DNA of 64,000 nt from Clostridium tepidum (GTDB taxonomy: Bacteria > Bacillota > Clostridia > Clostridiales > Clostridiaceae). A model generated the notes under the pieces. It searched no databases. It worked only from the letters and a program-made list of their open reading frames with translations, and was not told the origin of the DNA. Location: assembly GCF_002008345.1 (NCBI RefSeq), contig NZ_MRAE01000013.1, forward strand, positions 1-64,000, written 5' to 3'. This document shows positions 49,259-59,716 of this stretch, piece by piece. The translations under genes and the position numbers were made by a program. Each line of letters begins with the position of its first letter. Positions within the stretch are counted from its first letter, which is position 1.

Positions 49259-51762
49259 TCATTCCTCCCTATTTCCAAGACAAATCATAACCTTACCTAT
49301 TATAAATGCTACAATTAAATTTATAATAGTATAAACTCCTATAATCCATATTTCATATTGCCAAAATTCCTGTTGCTCTATTTTTGTGAAATAGCGAACA
49401 TTTAAAGTAATAAAAACATATGAAATGCTGGCTACTATTGCCAATGCCAATGGCATAATTGTCATAACATTATTTTCAAATGCTAAAATTTTTCTATCCA
49501 ACCTCTCCCTCATGCCTAAATATTTAAACTGCTTCATTCTAGATCGCATGCTTGGCAACTCTGAAACCATCTTTACAATGAAAGCATATAATATGCTTAT
49601 CAACAGTAATATCATTACAAATAGATATTCCAATAATTTTAACATATGAGCTAGCAAGGTGTCGTTTTGTAAAATTTTTTCCCATATACAGGCTGAATGA
49701 GTGAGTCATATTCACTATATTGTATATGATCTTTTGCATAATCTGAAAATTTTACAGCTGCTTCTTCCCTTTTATCTTTGTTTATATTAAACAATGCTAA
49801 TATACTCGGTCCATCACCAGTAGAATATATTGATTTAAAATATTCATCAAAAAAAACAACGATATTCTCCTGCATTCCTCCCACCAAGTTTCCAACAATA
49901 ATTCTACGTTCTTGTCCTATAACCTTATAATCTGAATCAAAAACTTTATCTCTTTCTGCAAAAAAATAAAATTGTGGCATTCCAAATCTCATTCTAGGAC
50001 TATCACTTAATACTGAAAAGTCTAGCAAATGAGCCTTTTCTGATTTATCCTGCTGAAAGGAAATATAAATTTCTTTATTTTGGAGTCCTAATTTCCTCCC
50101 AGTCAATTGATTGTAACTACTCTCTGAAATACCTATATTCTGCCCCTGAAAACTTGTATCCATTCTACTTCCACTATTTTTTTCACTTGCACTGGCAACT
50201 GTGACTCGTACCATAGGAAGTATTAGGCTCTTTTCAGAAAGTTTTTTCTCAAATTCTTTAAAAGTTTCTTGATCCTCTTTTTCTCCTAAACACACATAAT
50301 CATAAGGAAACAATGCCTGTACTCTATCAAGAGGAATCATTGCTGATATCCTCACAGAAAAATACCCTATTAATAAAAAATGAAGAATGTATATCATAAA
50401 AAAATTACTTCTATGTGTTTTAAATTTACTATAAAACTGCTGTAAAAATGGCAGTCTTTTATAATATCCATTTTCCTTCTTTCTATAACTTTTTAAAATC
50501 CATGCTCCTCCTGCACTAATGATCATATAACATCCAACCAGAAAAATAATAATAAGATAAATAGACTCTGTCCATACACGTTTAGAAAATGCATAGCTGG
50601 AAAACAACATCAATATTGTTCCTCCAACACATTTAATTCCTAACCATCTATTTGGCATCTTCTCTTTTGATACAGGTATCTGTGGTGAAGACCCCAATTG
50701 CATTTCAACATAAATTTCATGATTTATAATAGTTGAAACTAAAAATAATAAAATAATATAAAAACAGGCTATAAAATAAGTTCTAATACTAGGAAACTCT
50801 ATTGAAATAAAAGCTGGATATATAGAATGTATATCGCTCTGAAATCCAATTGTCAAAAGACTACCAATGAAAATTCCAATGAATAATCCTACTGCTAGAC
50901 TTCCTGCATACTCAGTTGCAATAAAAAATCGTAAAACCCTATCTCTCATTCCTAAAGTAATCATTAAATTATAATCCTTGATTCTACTTTTTACATATAT
51001 TTTTAAAGAAAGTGCTAATAAGAAAATAGATATAATGCCAATTAAAATAATTGCATCCCATAATAAGAGTGATAGCTCATCTCCCATTACTGGAACATTC
51101 CCCTTTTGCAAATCAAAAAACATCTCATAAACTGCAATAGTAGTAAATAAAAATGTACTGGAAATAATAGCTCCTGTAACTAACAATACCGAATTTCTCA
51201 TGTTGCTTTTATAAATTTTCCAAAGAATCTTTTTAAGATATGGATTCTTTTTAATACATTTCATATATTTAGCATCTTCTCTTTGCTTTTTCTTTTCTGC
51301 TACTCTTTCATTTTTCTTTTCTAACTTTTGTAATTTCTCCTTTTGCTTAAAATCCTGATATGATTCATACACTCTAGGTGACACATATCCAATGAAAACG
51401 AGAGCCATTCTAAGCCATACCCATATAGTAAATGCACTATTTTCTGCCATTCCACATAATAGAAGAAAAATAATTCCTATCACCGTAGTCAGCAAACTTA
51501 AGTATAGAATAACGCCCTCATATCTATCAGTGTTATTTTTTATAAAGAAAATCATATGTATTAAATATTGTATTGGTGTAACAAACAATAGAACTGCTGG
51601 AACTTGAATTGCTATCACAGGATTCATGGTTTTAAGATTTCCCGCCAACAATTGGAACATGGTATAACTTTGTTCCCCATTTGTAATAACAGGTAGGAAA
51701 GAAATTAGTATAATAGAAATTGCAAATAATATTTGCATCTTTGGCTTTTTCATAATATTCAT
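49259..51762 (-). pseudogene. BceB-like FtsX-domain permease split by a frameshift
   Basis: The first frame (49,651-51,762, 703 codons) starts MNIMKKPKMQILFAISIILI and holds most membrane segments and a large extracellular domain. The second (49,259-49,657) holds the last three membrane segments (MPLALAIVASISYVFITLNV). The junction is in GGGAAAAAATTTTAC (about 49,670-49,684): adding one A joins VYGKK to ILQNDTLLAHMLKLLEYLFV and restores a single frame of about 834 residues. FtsX-like loops support one original protein. It could be a true mutation, a switchable tract or a sequence error. Confidence 0.75.
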
Positions 51763-51902
51763 CCCTCAAAACATTATAAGATTCTATTATCTATTACTTT
51801 TTATATATAAAACTTTTCTAGACACTCTTTCAGAACATTCATATATTCCCTCTGATAATTAAATATTAGAATATATACATTATTTTGAATATAGCATTAT
51901 TT

Positions 51903-52342
51903 TTACATTTTATCAACTAATTTCTTGAAAAATAAAAATCTTATGAAATAATTAATTATGATCTGTATAGTCAATACAACAATTAACCAATTAAAATTAT
52001 AATTATATCCTTTTAAATATGAAGTAGCACATAAAATTAAAGCTATAATACAGTATAATGTTGTAAACATTATAACTACCCTTAATGTTATTTCTCTATT
52101 CTTGGGCAAATTGTCTACTCTCATAAAGTTACATATGATTGAAAAAATTATAGCTATTACAACCCCAATGAAACTAATATGAACATTGAGTAATATATTG
52201 AACATATACCAATTACCTAAAATAACTAAAATATTTACCAAGTAAATTCCTATAATCTGTTTCAAGTACTCTTTTTTAAATAAATCTTCATATGCTACAA
52301 ATATATTTACTATAAAAAAAAAACAATAAGTCCATCTCTCAT
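51903..52342 (-). pseudogene. small four-helix membrane protein, frameshifted at a ten-base homopolymer
   Basis: From ATG 52342 the frame reads MRDGLIVFFF, then reaches ten T residues (minus strand, 52314-52323). One more T would continue IVNIFVAYEDLFKKEYLKQI into the downstream open frame (IIGIYLVNILVILGNWYMFN) and give about 146 residues with four or five membrane segments. As sequenced, the downstream part could start only at TTG 52265 without a good ribosome binding site. The family is not recognised. It lies just upstream of the broken permease. Confidence 0.6.
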
Positions 52343-52569
52343 CTTAAGTTACTCTTCTATTATTTTTTTATTCATTTAAATTCCATTTTTTATATATTTG
52401 AATCATACATATTTTATTTTCGTCATTTTTCATATTATATTTAAATAATAATCAGTCCCCTAATATTTATTATATATTTAATGCCCCTCTTTCATTTATT
52501 AGTTTAGATACCCCTGCTAATGCTTGTCCGCATTTCTGTATAAGATACACTATAAATTTACATAAATTA
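52343..52569. other. intergenic stretch with possible coding debris
   Basis: No intact gene. On the minus strand an open stretch at about 52,475-52,560 reads KCGQALAGVSKLINERGALN, without a start or recognisable family. It probably belongs to the decayed ABC island. Confidence 0.35.
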
Positions 52570-52740
52570 TCACTTAATCTCTCCATCAGATATAGTAATT
52601 ATCCTATCTGCTTCTGAAGCTATTTCTAAATCATGAGTTACAATAACTAGTGTTTGTTTATACTTTTTGCAAGATAATTTTAGTAAATCCATTACCTCTT
52701 TTGAATTTTTTTTATCAATATTTCCTGTAAAATATTTCAT
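52570..52740 (-). pseudogene. C-terminal remnant of an ABC ATPase
   Basis: A 56-codon frame from ATG 52740 reads TGNIDKKNSKEVMDLL and TLVIVTHDLEIASEADRIIT, ending SDGEIK. It corresponds to the D-loop (GNLDSK-like), H-loop (THD) and C-terminus of a BceA/MacB-type ATPase. Walker A, the signature and Walker B are absent. It is a remnant of a second ATPase related to, but distinct from, the intact 48,501 gene. Confidence 0.8.
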
Positions 52741-52884
52741 TCATGTGATAATTAGATTTTTGTAGCAATGTGAATTTTATTCATCATTTCTAAGCATTAT
52801 ATTTATTTAAAAGTAAAAGTATTTAACATAATTAATAATAACCTCATATTATAAAATGATATAAAATTTATCTTGGAGGATATT

Positions 52885-53913
52885 ATGAAAAATAAAAAAA
52901 TTACTGTAATTTCTTTAATCACAGTCTTAATTTTCTCACTAGGTTTATTCGCTGGCTGCACTAATAAAAAAGAAGAAGCTAAAAAATTAACAAAAGTAAG
53001 ATTAAACGAAGTGGTTCGTTCTGTTTTCTATGCTCCTATGTATGTAGCTATAAATGAAGGTATTTTTGAAGAAGAGGGTATAGAAATAGACCTTTCTACT
53101 GGACAAGGGGCTGATAAAACTATGCAGCAAGTTTTAAGTAAAAGTGCAGATATAGGTTTTTGTGGCCCAGAACAGGTAATTTATATTTATAATCAAAAAA
53201 GAGAGGATTACCCTGTATTATTTGCTCAATTAACTCAATCTGATGGTTCCTTTTTAGTAGGGAAAAATAAAGAAGAAAACTTTAAATGGGAATCTCTAAA
53301 AGGTAAAAAAATTATAGGTGGAAGACCTGGTGGTATGCCTGAAATGGCTTTAGAATATGTGTTGAAAAATAAAGGTATAAATCCTAAATCAGATGTAGAA
53401 CTTATTACAAATTTAGCTTTTACAGCTACTGCTGGTGCTTTTAAATCAGGTACCGGTGATTATGTAGCTTTATTTGAACCTACTGCTAGTATGCTTGAAA
53501 AAGAAAACTCAGGGCATATAGTAGCATCTATAGGTGAATCTGCTGGTAATATACCTTATACTTGTTATTTCAGTACAAAATCTTATATGGAAAAAAATCC
53601 AGAAACAATTCAAAAGTTTACGAATGCTATATATAAAGCACAAAAATGGATAGATAAACATACTGAAGAGGAAGTAGCAAAGTCTATAATTTCTTTCTTC
53701 CCTGGGGCTAAAGAGGATATAATAATAAATGTTATAAAAAACTATAAAAAAATAAATGCTTTTGCAAGCACTCCTACTTTAAAAGAGGAAAATTTAAATA
53801 AATTAATGGATATAATTCAAAGTTATGATAAAGAATTAATCCCTACAAGACCAGAATTTAATAAAATAGTAAATACCAAATTTAGCAAAGAAGCAGAAAA
53901 AAATATAAAATAA
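52885..53913 (+). CDS. NitT/TauT-type ABC transporter substrate-binding lipoprotein
   Basis: 342 residues from ATG 52885 (MKNKKITVISLITVLIFSLG), behind TTGGAGG. A lipoprotein signal ends LFAGC (Cys about 25). The mature part belongs to the SsuA/TauA/NMT1 family: VRSVFYAPMYVAINEGIFEE, GIEIDLSTGQGADKTMQQVL, KKIIGGRPGGMPEMALEYVL. Candidates are aliphatic sulfonates, taurine or a thiamine-precursor pyrimidine; specificity is not deducible. Its ATPase and permease are probably the genes at 58,955 and 59,713, 5 kb away on the same strand. Confidence 0.87.
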   Translation: MKNKKITVISLITVLIFSLGLFAGCTNKKEEAKKLTKVRLNEVVRSVFYAPMYVAINEGIFEEEGIEIDLSTGQGADKTMQQVLSKSADIGFCGPEQVIYIYNQKREDYPVLFAQLTQSDGSFLVGKNKEENFKWESLKGKKIIGGRPGGMPEMALEYVLKNKGINPKSDVELITNLAFTATAGAFKSGTGDYVALFEPTASMLEKENSGHIVASIGESAGNIPYTCYFSTKSYMEKNPETIQKFTNAIYKAQKWIDKHTEEEVAKSIISFFPGAKEDIIINVIKNYKKINAFASTPTLKEENLNKLMDIIQSYDKELIPTRPEFNKIVNTKFSKEAEKNIK

Positions 53914-53973
53914 ATTATTATAAATTTATAAATCAATAATGTAACTTATTAAATTAAAAATATAAATTAAGAG

Positions 53974-54252
53974 TATTTCAAAATAAAAATCAACTTAATT
54001 TTAATGTAGCAAATAGAAAAAACATATGTAATAAACCATATGAATAAGCTTTAGTAGTTCTTAATTTGGCGGAATTAAAAATTTACGTAATTCCTCACAG
54101 GAAGTGAGGAGCCGGTAGTAAAGCCAAGGATGGCGATTCTATCGGGTAGTAAATTTTTAATGTAGCCAAATTTAGAACTACTTAGCAAAATGAATGGTTT
54201 ATGAATATATTTTTTCTATTTGTGGAATTAAAATTAAGTCGATTTTGAAATA
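53974..54252. repeat. 279-bp imperfect palindromic element with structured core
   Basis: Left arm 53974-54086 and right arm 54149-54252 are near-complete complements with small gaps; they share TATTTCAAAAT ends, ACTTAATTTTAAT, CAAATAGAAAAAA, ATAAACCAT, TAGTTCT and AATTTGGC blocks. The 62-base core (54087-54148) is much richer in G+C and folds separately: CCTCAC/GTGAGG (54093-54109), CCGGTAG/CTATCGG (54112-54145) with nested GCC/GGC. No ORF. It lies between two convergent genes. I do not recognise it; it could be a MITE-like element, a structured RNA or an oversized terminator. Confidence 0.7.
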
Positions 54253-54276
54253 ACCCTTTTTTACTTTTATAAACTT

Positions 54277-57200
54277 TTAATCGTCTTTTCTAGATACTGC
54301 TATTTCTTCATTAGCATTTTTTACTTCTTGTTTTTCTAACTGTGCTTCTAAATTTTCAAAGGCTACAGACATCATAAGTTTAATTCTATTTAATTGGTTA
54401 ACTTCACTTGCTCCTGGATCATAATCTATGGCTGCTATATTAGTTCCTTTAAAATTCCTTTTCAATTCCTTTATCATACCTTTTCCTGTAACGTGATTAG
54501 GCAAACAAGCAAATGGTTGCATACAAATAATATTTTTAGTACCACTTTCTATTAATTCAATCATTTCTGCAGTTAAAAACCAGCCTTCTCCTGTCTGATT
54601 TCCTATAGAAACTATAGGATGTGCTAATTTTGCTAGTTCTTCTATTTCCTTTGGTGGTGAAAATCTTTTACTATTTCTTAATGCTTCTTTCATTTCTTTT
54701 CTATAAAACTCTATTCCTTTTATTGCAATGTTATTTAAAACTGCTGTTTTCTTCTTACCAGATAAATATCTATACACAAAGTTTTCACTATAAGCTGAAT
54801 ATAAGAAGAAGTCTATTAAATCTGGAACTACAGCTTCTCCACCTTCACTTTCTATAATAGCAACCACATCATTATTAGCTGTAGGATGAAATTTAACTAA
54901 AATCTCTCCAACCACTCCAATTTTAGGTTTAATTACTTTTTTAATTTCTAAAGTATCGAAATCTCTAACGATATTATTTATATTTTGTTTAAATTCTTTT
55001 AGTTCACCGTTACTAATATTATTTTTACACTTATTTACCCATTTTTTATAAAGTAAATTTGCAGAACCTGGAATTTTTTCATAAGGTCTTACTTTATATA
55101 AAACTCTCATCAATAAATCACCATAAACTAAAGCCATCATTGATTTATTTATTAAAGAAGGTGTTATTTTAAATCCTGGATTTTTCTCTAGCCCTACTAC
55201 ATTTAAAGATACAACAGGAACATTAGAGTATCCAGCTTCTTTTAATGCTTTTCTTAAAAAACCTATATAATTAGTAGCTCTGCATCCTCCACCAGTCTGA
55301 CTTATTATAACAGAGGTATTATTTATATCATATTTTCCTGATTTTAGAGCTTCAATAATTTGACCAACTACAATTATACTAGGATAACAAGCATCATTAT
55401 TTACATATTTTAATCCTTCATCTATAGCTTTTTTATCTACGGATGGAAGAACTTCTAAATTATATCCAGAAGCCCTAAACGCCCTTTCTATAAATTGGAA
55501 ATGTATTGGCGACATTTGTGGGCATAATATTGTATGATTTTTTCTCATCTTTTTAGTGAATACTGGTCTATTTGGCATAGCATAAACTGGAGCTGGTTTA
55601 AAGTTTTTCTTATTTCTTTCATATATAGCTGCTTTTAAAGAACGTAGTCTAATTCTTACAGCCCCCAAATTGCTACCTTCATCTATTTTTATAAGGGTAT
55701 ATATTTTTCCATGCCTTGTTAAAATCTCTTGAACTTGATCTGTAGTTACTGCATCTAATCCACAACCAAAAGAATTAAGTTGAACTAATTCTAAGTTATT
55801 TTCTTTAGCTACAAAACTAGCTGCAGCATATAACCTTGAATGATATACCCATTGATCTACAACTCTTAGTGGTCTTTCAACATTTCCTAAATGAGCTATA
55901 GAATCCTCTGTTAAAACAGCCATATCTAAAGATGTAATTATACTAGTTATTCCATGATTAATTTCTGGATCTATATGATAAGGTCTACCAGATAATACTA
56001 TTCCTTTTTTACCTGTTCTTTTTAAATAGTCTATTACCTCTTCTCCCTTTTTTCTTATATCTAATTTTACTTTTTTATCTTCTTCATAAGCAGCTTCCAC
56101 CGCTCTTTTTATATAATAAAGACTTATATTAAAATCATCTTTAAATTCTTCATAAAGTCTTTTAGCTAACTTCTTTTTATTATCTAAAGATAGAAATGGA
56201 TTCATATATTTTATATTTTTCTCTCTAATTATATCCATATTATTCTTTATAACTTCTGAATAAGAAATTACCATAGGACAATTATAGTGATTATTAGCTT
56301 CTTTTTGTTCTTTCTGTTCAAAAACTATAGCAGGATAAAATATAAAGTTTACTCCCCTATCTACAAGACTTTTGATATGACCATGAACTATTTTAGCTGG
56401 ATAGCAAGCTGATTCTGAAGGAATAGTATCTATTCCTAAATCATATATTCTTTTGCTAGACCTTGGGGATAACTCCACTCTAAATCCTAGTTTTGTAAAA
56501 AATGTAAACCAAAACGGATAGTTTTCATACATATTTAAAACCCTTGGTATTCCCACTACTCCTCTTTTAGCTTCTTCTTTTTTTAATGGAATATAATTAA
56601 AGATTCTTTTATATTTATATTCATACAAATCTGGAACTTTATTTTCTATTTTTTCTTTTCCTTCTCCTCGTTCACATTTATTACCTGACACAAATTGTGT
56701 GCCATCATAAAATTTATTAATAGTTAAAAGACAATTATTTTGGCATTTACCACATCTTTTCATTTCTGTTTCTACAGAAAACTTCCCCAATTGCTCCATT
56801 GTAGCTAATGTAGTTTTATAGCCTTTTTGGTATCTTTCTTTAGCTATAAGTGCAGCTCCAAAAGCTCCCATAAGTCCTGCTATATTAGGTCTTATTGCTT
56901 CTCTTTGTGATATAAGTTCAAAGGCCCTTAAAACTGCTTCATTATAAAAAGTTCCTCCCTGAACTATTATTTTCTTTCCCATTTCCTTAGGATCTCTTAT
57001 TTTTATTACTTTTAAAAGAGCATTCTTTATTACTGAATAAGAAAGACCTGCTGATATATCTTCTATAGTAGCTCCTTCCTTTTGAGCTTGTTTAACTTTA
57101 GAATTCATAAATACAGTACATCTTGATCCTAAATCTACTGGATTTTTAGATGTTAATGCAGCTCTAGCAAAATCTTCTACAGTCATTTCTAAAGAATTAG

Positions 57201-58569
57201 CAAAAGTTTCTATAAAAGATCCGCATCCTGATGAACAAGCTTCATTAAGCATAATACTTTCTATAACGCCATCTTTTATAATTAGGCATTTCATATCTTG
57301 TCCACCGATATCTAAAATAAAATCTACTCCAGGACTAAAAAATTCTGCTGCCTTATAGTGAGATATAGTTTCAACTTCTCCAATATCTATATTTAATGCA
57401 GCTTTTATTAACTTTTCCCCATAACCTGTAACTGCAGAATTTAAAATATTAGCTTCTTTAGGTAGCTTTGAATATAAATCTTTAAGTATCCTTATTACAG
57501 ATTTTAAAGGATTTCCCCCATTACTTCCATAACTTGAGAACAATAATCTTCCTTCTTCATCTATAAGAGTAACCTTAGTAGTAGTAGAACCTGCATCTAT
57601 TCCCAAATAACAATTTCCTTTAAAATCCTGTAATCTTTTCTCTACTACTTTATATTTTTCATGCCTATTTTTGAACTTGATATACTCTTCTTCATCAACA
57701 AATAGTGGTCTTAAGGTTGCTACAGATTCTAACTTAATATTCTCTAATTCATTTAATTTATCTAATAAATATTGTAATGTAACTATTTTATTATTCTTTT
57801 CCGTTAAAGCAGCTCCCATGGCAACAAATAATTGAGAATTTTCTGGGAAGATAACTTGATCCTCATTTAACTTTAAGGTTTCTATAAATCTTTTTCTAAG
57901 TTCAGATAAAAAATAAAGAGGTCCTCCTAAAAAAGCTATATTTCCCTTTATAGTTTTACCACAAGCAAGTCCGCCTATAGTTTGATTAACTACTGCTTGA
58001 AAAATAGAAGCAGCTATATCTTCTTTTGTAGCTCCTTCATTAATCAAGGGTTGTACATCCGTTTTAGCAAAAACTCCGCATCTTGCTGCTATAGGATGTA
58101 TAACTTTATAATTTTTTGCAAGTTCATTTAATCCTTGTGCATCTGTTTGTAAAAGAGAAGCCATTTGATCTATAAATGCACCAGTTCCTCCAGCACATGT
58201 TCCATTCATTCTTTGATCTATTCCATCATCAAAGAAGGTAATTTTAGCATCTTCTCCTCCTAATTCTATAGCTACATCCGTATTAGGAGCAAATTTTTTT
58301 ATAGTATTTGTACAAGCTACAACTTCCTGTATAAAAGGTATATTGAACCACTTTGACACAGAAAGACCACCAGAACCTGTAACCATTATACTTACACTAT
58401 AATCTTTAAATTTATTAAAAGTATTTTTTATTAATTTACCTATTGTATTTTTTATATCAGAAAAATGTCTTTCATAGACACTATATAATATGTTGTAATT
58501 TTTATCTAATATAACTATTTTTACAGTTGTTGAGCCCACATCTAAGCCCATTCTTAGTATTTCTTTCAT
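54277..58569 (-). CDS. acyl-CoA dehydratase activase-related protein (two BadF/HgdC ATPase domains, DUF2229, HgdB-like region)
   Basis: 1430 residues. Two ASKHA-type ATPase domains, at about 1-260 ([51 protein letters not shown]) and 315-585 ([51 protein letters not shown]), each have the cysteines of the HgdC cluster. A Cys patch RCGKCQNNC follows near 605, then a DUF2229 region ([20 protein letters not shown]) and a C-terminal HgdB-like part. HgdC relatives use ATP to drive one-electron reduction of 2-hydroxyacyl-CoA dehydratases. No dehydratase genes are adjacent, so the partner is unknown. Confidence 0.9.
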   Translation of the reverse strand: MKEILRMGLDVGSTTVKIVILDKNYNILYSVYERHFSDIKNTIGKLIKNTFNKFKDYSVSIMVTGSGGLSVSKWFNIPFIQEVVACTNTIKKFAPNTDVAIELGGEDAKITFFDDGIDQRMNGTCAGGTGAFIDQMASLLQTDAQGLNELAKNYKVIHPIAARCGVFAKTDVQPLINEGATKEDIAASIFQAVVNQTIGGLACGKTIKGNIAFLGGPLYFLSELRKRFIETLKLNEDQVIFPENSQLFVAMGAALTEKNNKIVTLQYLLDKLNELENIKLESVATLRPLFVDEEEYIKFKNRHEKYKVVEKRLQDFKGNCYLGIDAGSTTTKVTLIDEEGRLLFSSYGSNGGNPLKSVIRILKDLYSKLPKEANILNSAVTGYGEKLIKAALNIDIGEVETISHYKAAEFFSPGVDFILDIGGQDMKCLIIKDGVIESIMLNEACSSGCGSFIETFANSLEMTVEDFARAALTSKNPVDLGSRCTVFMNSKVKQAQKEGATIEDISAGLSYSVIKNALLKVIKIRDPKEMGKKIIVQGGTFYNEAVLRAFELISQREAIRPNIAGLMGAFGAALIAKERYQKGYKTTLATMEQLGKFSVETEMKRCGKCQNNCLLTINKFYDGTQFVSGNKCERGEGKEKIENKVPDLYEYKYKRIFNYIPLKKEEAKRGVVGIPRVLNMYENYPFWFTFFTKLGFRVELSPRSSKRIYDLGIDTIPSESACYPAKIVHGHIKSLVDRGVNFIFYPAIVFEQKEQKEANNHYNCPMVISYSEVIKNNMDIIREKNIKYMNPFLSLDNKKKLAKRLYEEFKDDFNISLYYIKRAVEAAYEEDKKVKLDIRKKGEEVIDYLKRTGKKGIVLSGRPYHIDPEINHGITSIITSLDMAVLTEDSIAHLGNVERPLRVVDQWVYHSRLYAAASFVAKENNLELVQLNSFGCGLDAVTTDQVQEILTRHGKIYTLIKIDEGSNLGAVRIRLRSLKAAIYERNKKNFKPAPVYAMPNRPVFTKKMRKNHTILCPQMSPIHFQFIERAFRASGYNLEVLPSVDKKAIDEGLKYVNNDACYPSIIVVGQIIEALKSGKYDINNTSVIISQTGGGCRATNYIGFLRKALKEAGYSNVPVVSLNVVGLEKNPGFKITPSLINKSMMALVYGDLLMRVLYKVRPYEKIPGSANLLYKKWVNKCKNNISNGELKEFKQNINNIVRDFDTLEIKKVIKPKIGVVGEILVKFHPTANNDVVAIIESEGGEAVVPDLIDFFLYSAYSENFVYRYLSGKKKTAVLNNIAIKGIEFYRKEMKEALRNSKRFSPPKEIEELAKLAHPIVSIGNQTGEGWFLTAEMIELIESGTKNIICMQPFACLPNHVTGKGMIKELKRNFKGTNIAAIDYDPGASEVNQLNRIKLMMSVAFENLEAQLEKQEVKNANEEIAVSRKDD

Positions 58570-58954
58570 ATATAATCACCTTTTTACATTAAATATTAAA
58601 ACAACGAAATAAGTTTATAAATATTTTAACTTAATAAAAAATATATTGCTAGATTCATATTAACTATGCATATTATATACTTTTAATAGCTATTATTCAA
58701 CTAAACATTATGTGATAGAATATACCTTTTTCCAATTATTACAAGATGCTTTATATAATATAATCCTTTGTTATATCTATTGTTTTATTTATTTCTTATA
58801 ATAACATTTAACTATTATAACATCTATAATCTAAAATTATTGGTTTCTTATTATAGGTCTATGCTTAACTCCATTTATTAATAACATTTATTATAACTTG
58901 TTCATATAATAAATCAAGATAAAGCTTACTTTCTAACAATTAGGAGATGATAAC
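58570..58954. other. divergent intergenic region
   Basis: 385 AT-rich bases between the divergent activase-related gene and the ABC ATPase. It must contain both promoters. TTAGGAGATG is the ATPase ribosome binding site. I see no strong hairpin or riboswitch-like block. Confidence 0.5.
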
Positions 58955-59716
58955 ATGGATAAAGTAATAATTAAAAATCTTTTTATGAACTACCATTCTT
59001 TAAAAGGAAGCACACCTGCCTTAAAAGATATTTCTTTTTCTATTAAAGAAGGTGAATTTGTTAGTATAGTTGGTCCTTCTGGTTGTGGAAAATCAACTCT
59101 TCTAAATATAATAGCTGGTTTAATTCCTCAATCTAGCGGTGACATATATATAGATGGCGAAAAGCAAAAATCTATTTCTCCTAAAATAGGTTATATGTTT
59201 CAAAAAGATCACTTATTTAATTGGTTAACAGTACTAGATAACATAACCCTTGGGTTAAAAATACAACATAAATTAAATAGAGAAAGAAAAAACACTATAG
59301 AAAAACTTTTAAAAAATTATGGATTACTAGATTTTAAAGACCACCATCCTGACGAACTATCTGGTGGTATGAGACAAAAGGTTGCTTTGATTAGAACTCT
59401 AGCTCTTAATCCTGAAGTTCTCCTTTTAGATGAACCTTTTTCAGCTTTAGACTATCAAACTAGATTAAATATTAGTGATGAAATATACAATATAATAAAA
59501 AAAGAAGGTAAAACAGCTATAATGGTAACCCATGACATATCTGAAGCTGTGGCTATGTCAGATAGAATACTTGTATTATCTAAAAGACCTGCAAAATTAA
59601 AAAAAGATGTGTCTATTAACCTTTCAACAAAATGTAGTTCTCCTTTAAAATGTAGAGAAGCTCCAGAATTTAGAGTTTATTTTAATGATATATGGAAGGA
59701 GCTGAATGACATATGA
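58955..59716 (+). CDS. NitT/TauT-type ABC transporter ATP-binding protein (SsuB/TauB-like)
   Basis: 253 residues. Walker A is VGPSGCGKSTLLNIIAG, the Q-loop is YMFQKDHLFNWLTV, the signature LSGGMRQKVALIRTLAL, Walker B VLLLDEPFSALD and the H-loop MVTHDISEAVAMSD. The C-terminus is typical of SsuB/TauB. It overlaps the permease by four bases (ATGA), showing tight coupling. Confidence 0.92.
   Translation: MDKVIIKNLFMNYHSLKGSTPALKDISFSIKEGEFVSIVGPSGCGKSTLLNIIAGLIPQSSGDIYIDGEKQKSISPKIGYMFQKDHLFNWLTVLDNITLGLKIQHKLNRERKNTIEKLLKNYGLLDFKDHHPDELSGGMRQKVALIRTLALNPEVLLLDEPFSALDYQTRLNISDEIYNIIKKEGKTAIMVTHDISEAVAMSDRILVLSKRPAKLKKDVSINLSTKCSSPLKCREAPEFRVYFNDIWKELNDI

Noticed and set aside
54087-54148. Group II intron domain V or a known riboswitch in the palindrome core
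   Set aside because: The stem lengths, bulge and loop do not fit domain V, and none of the common riboswitch consensus blocks that I know is present.
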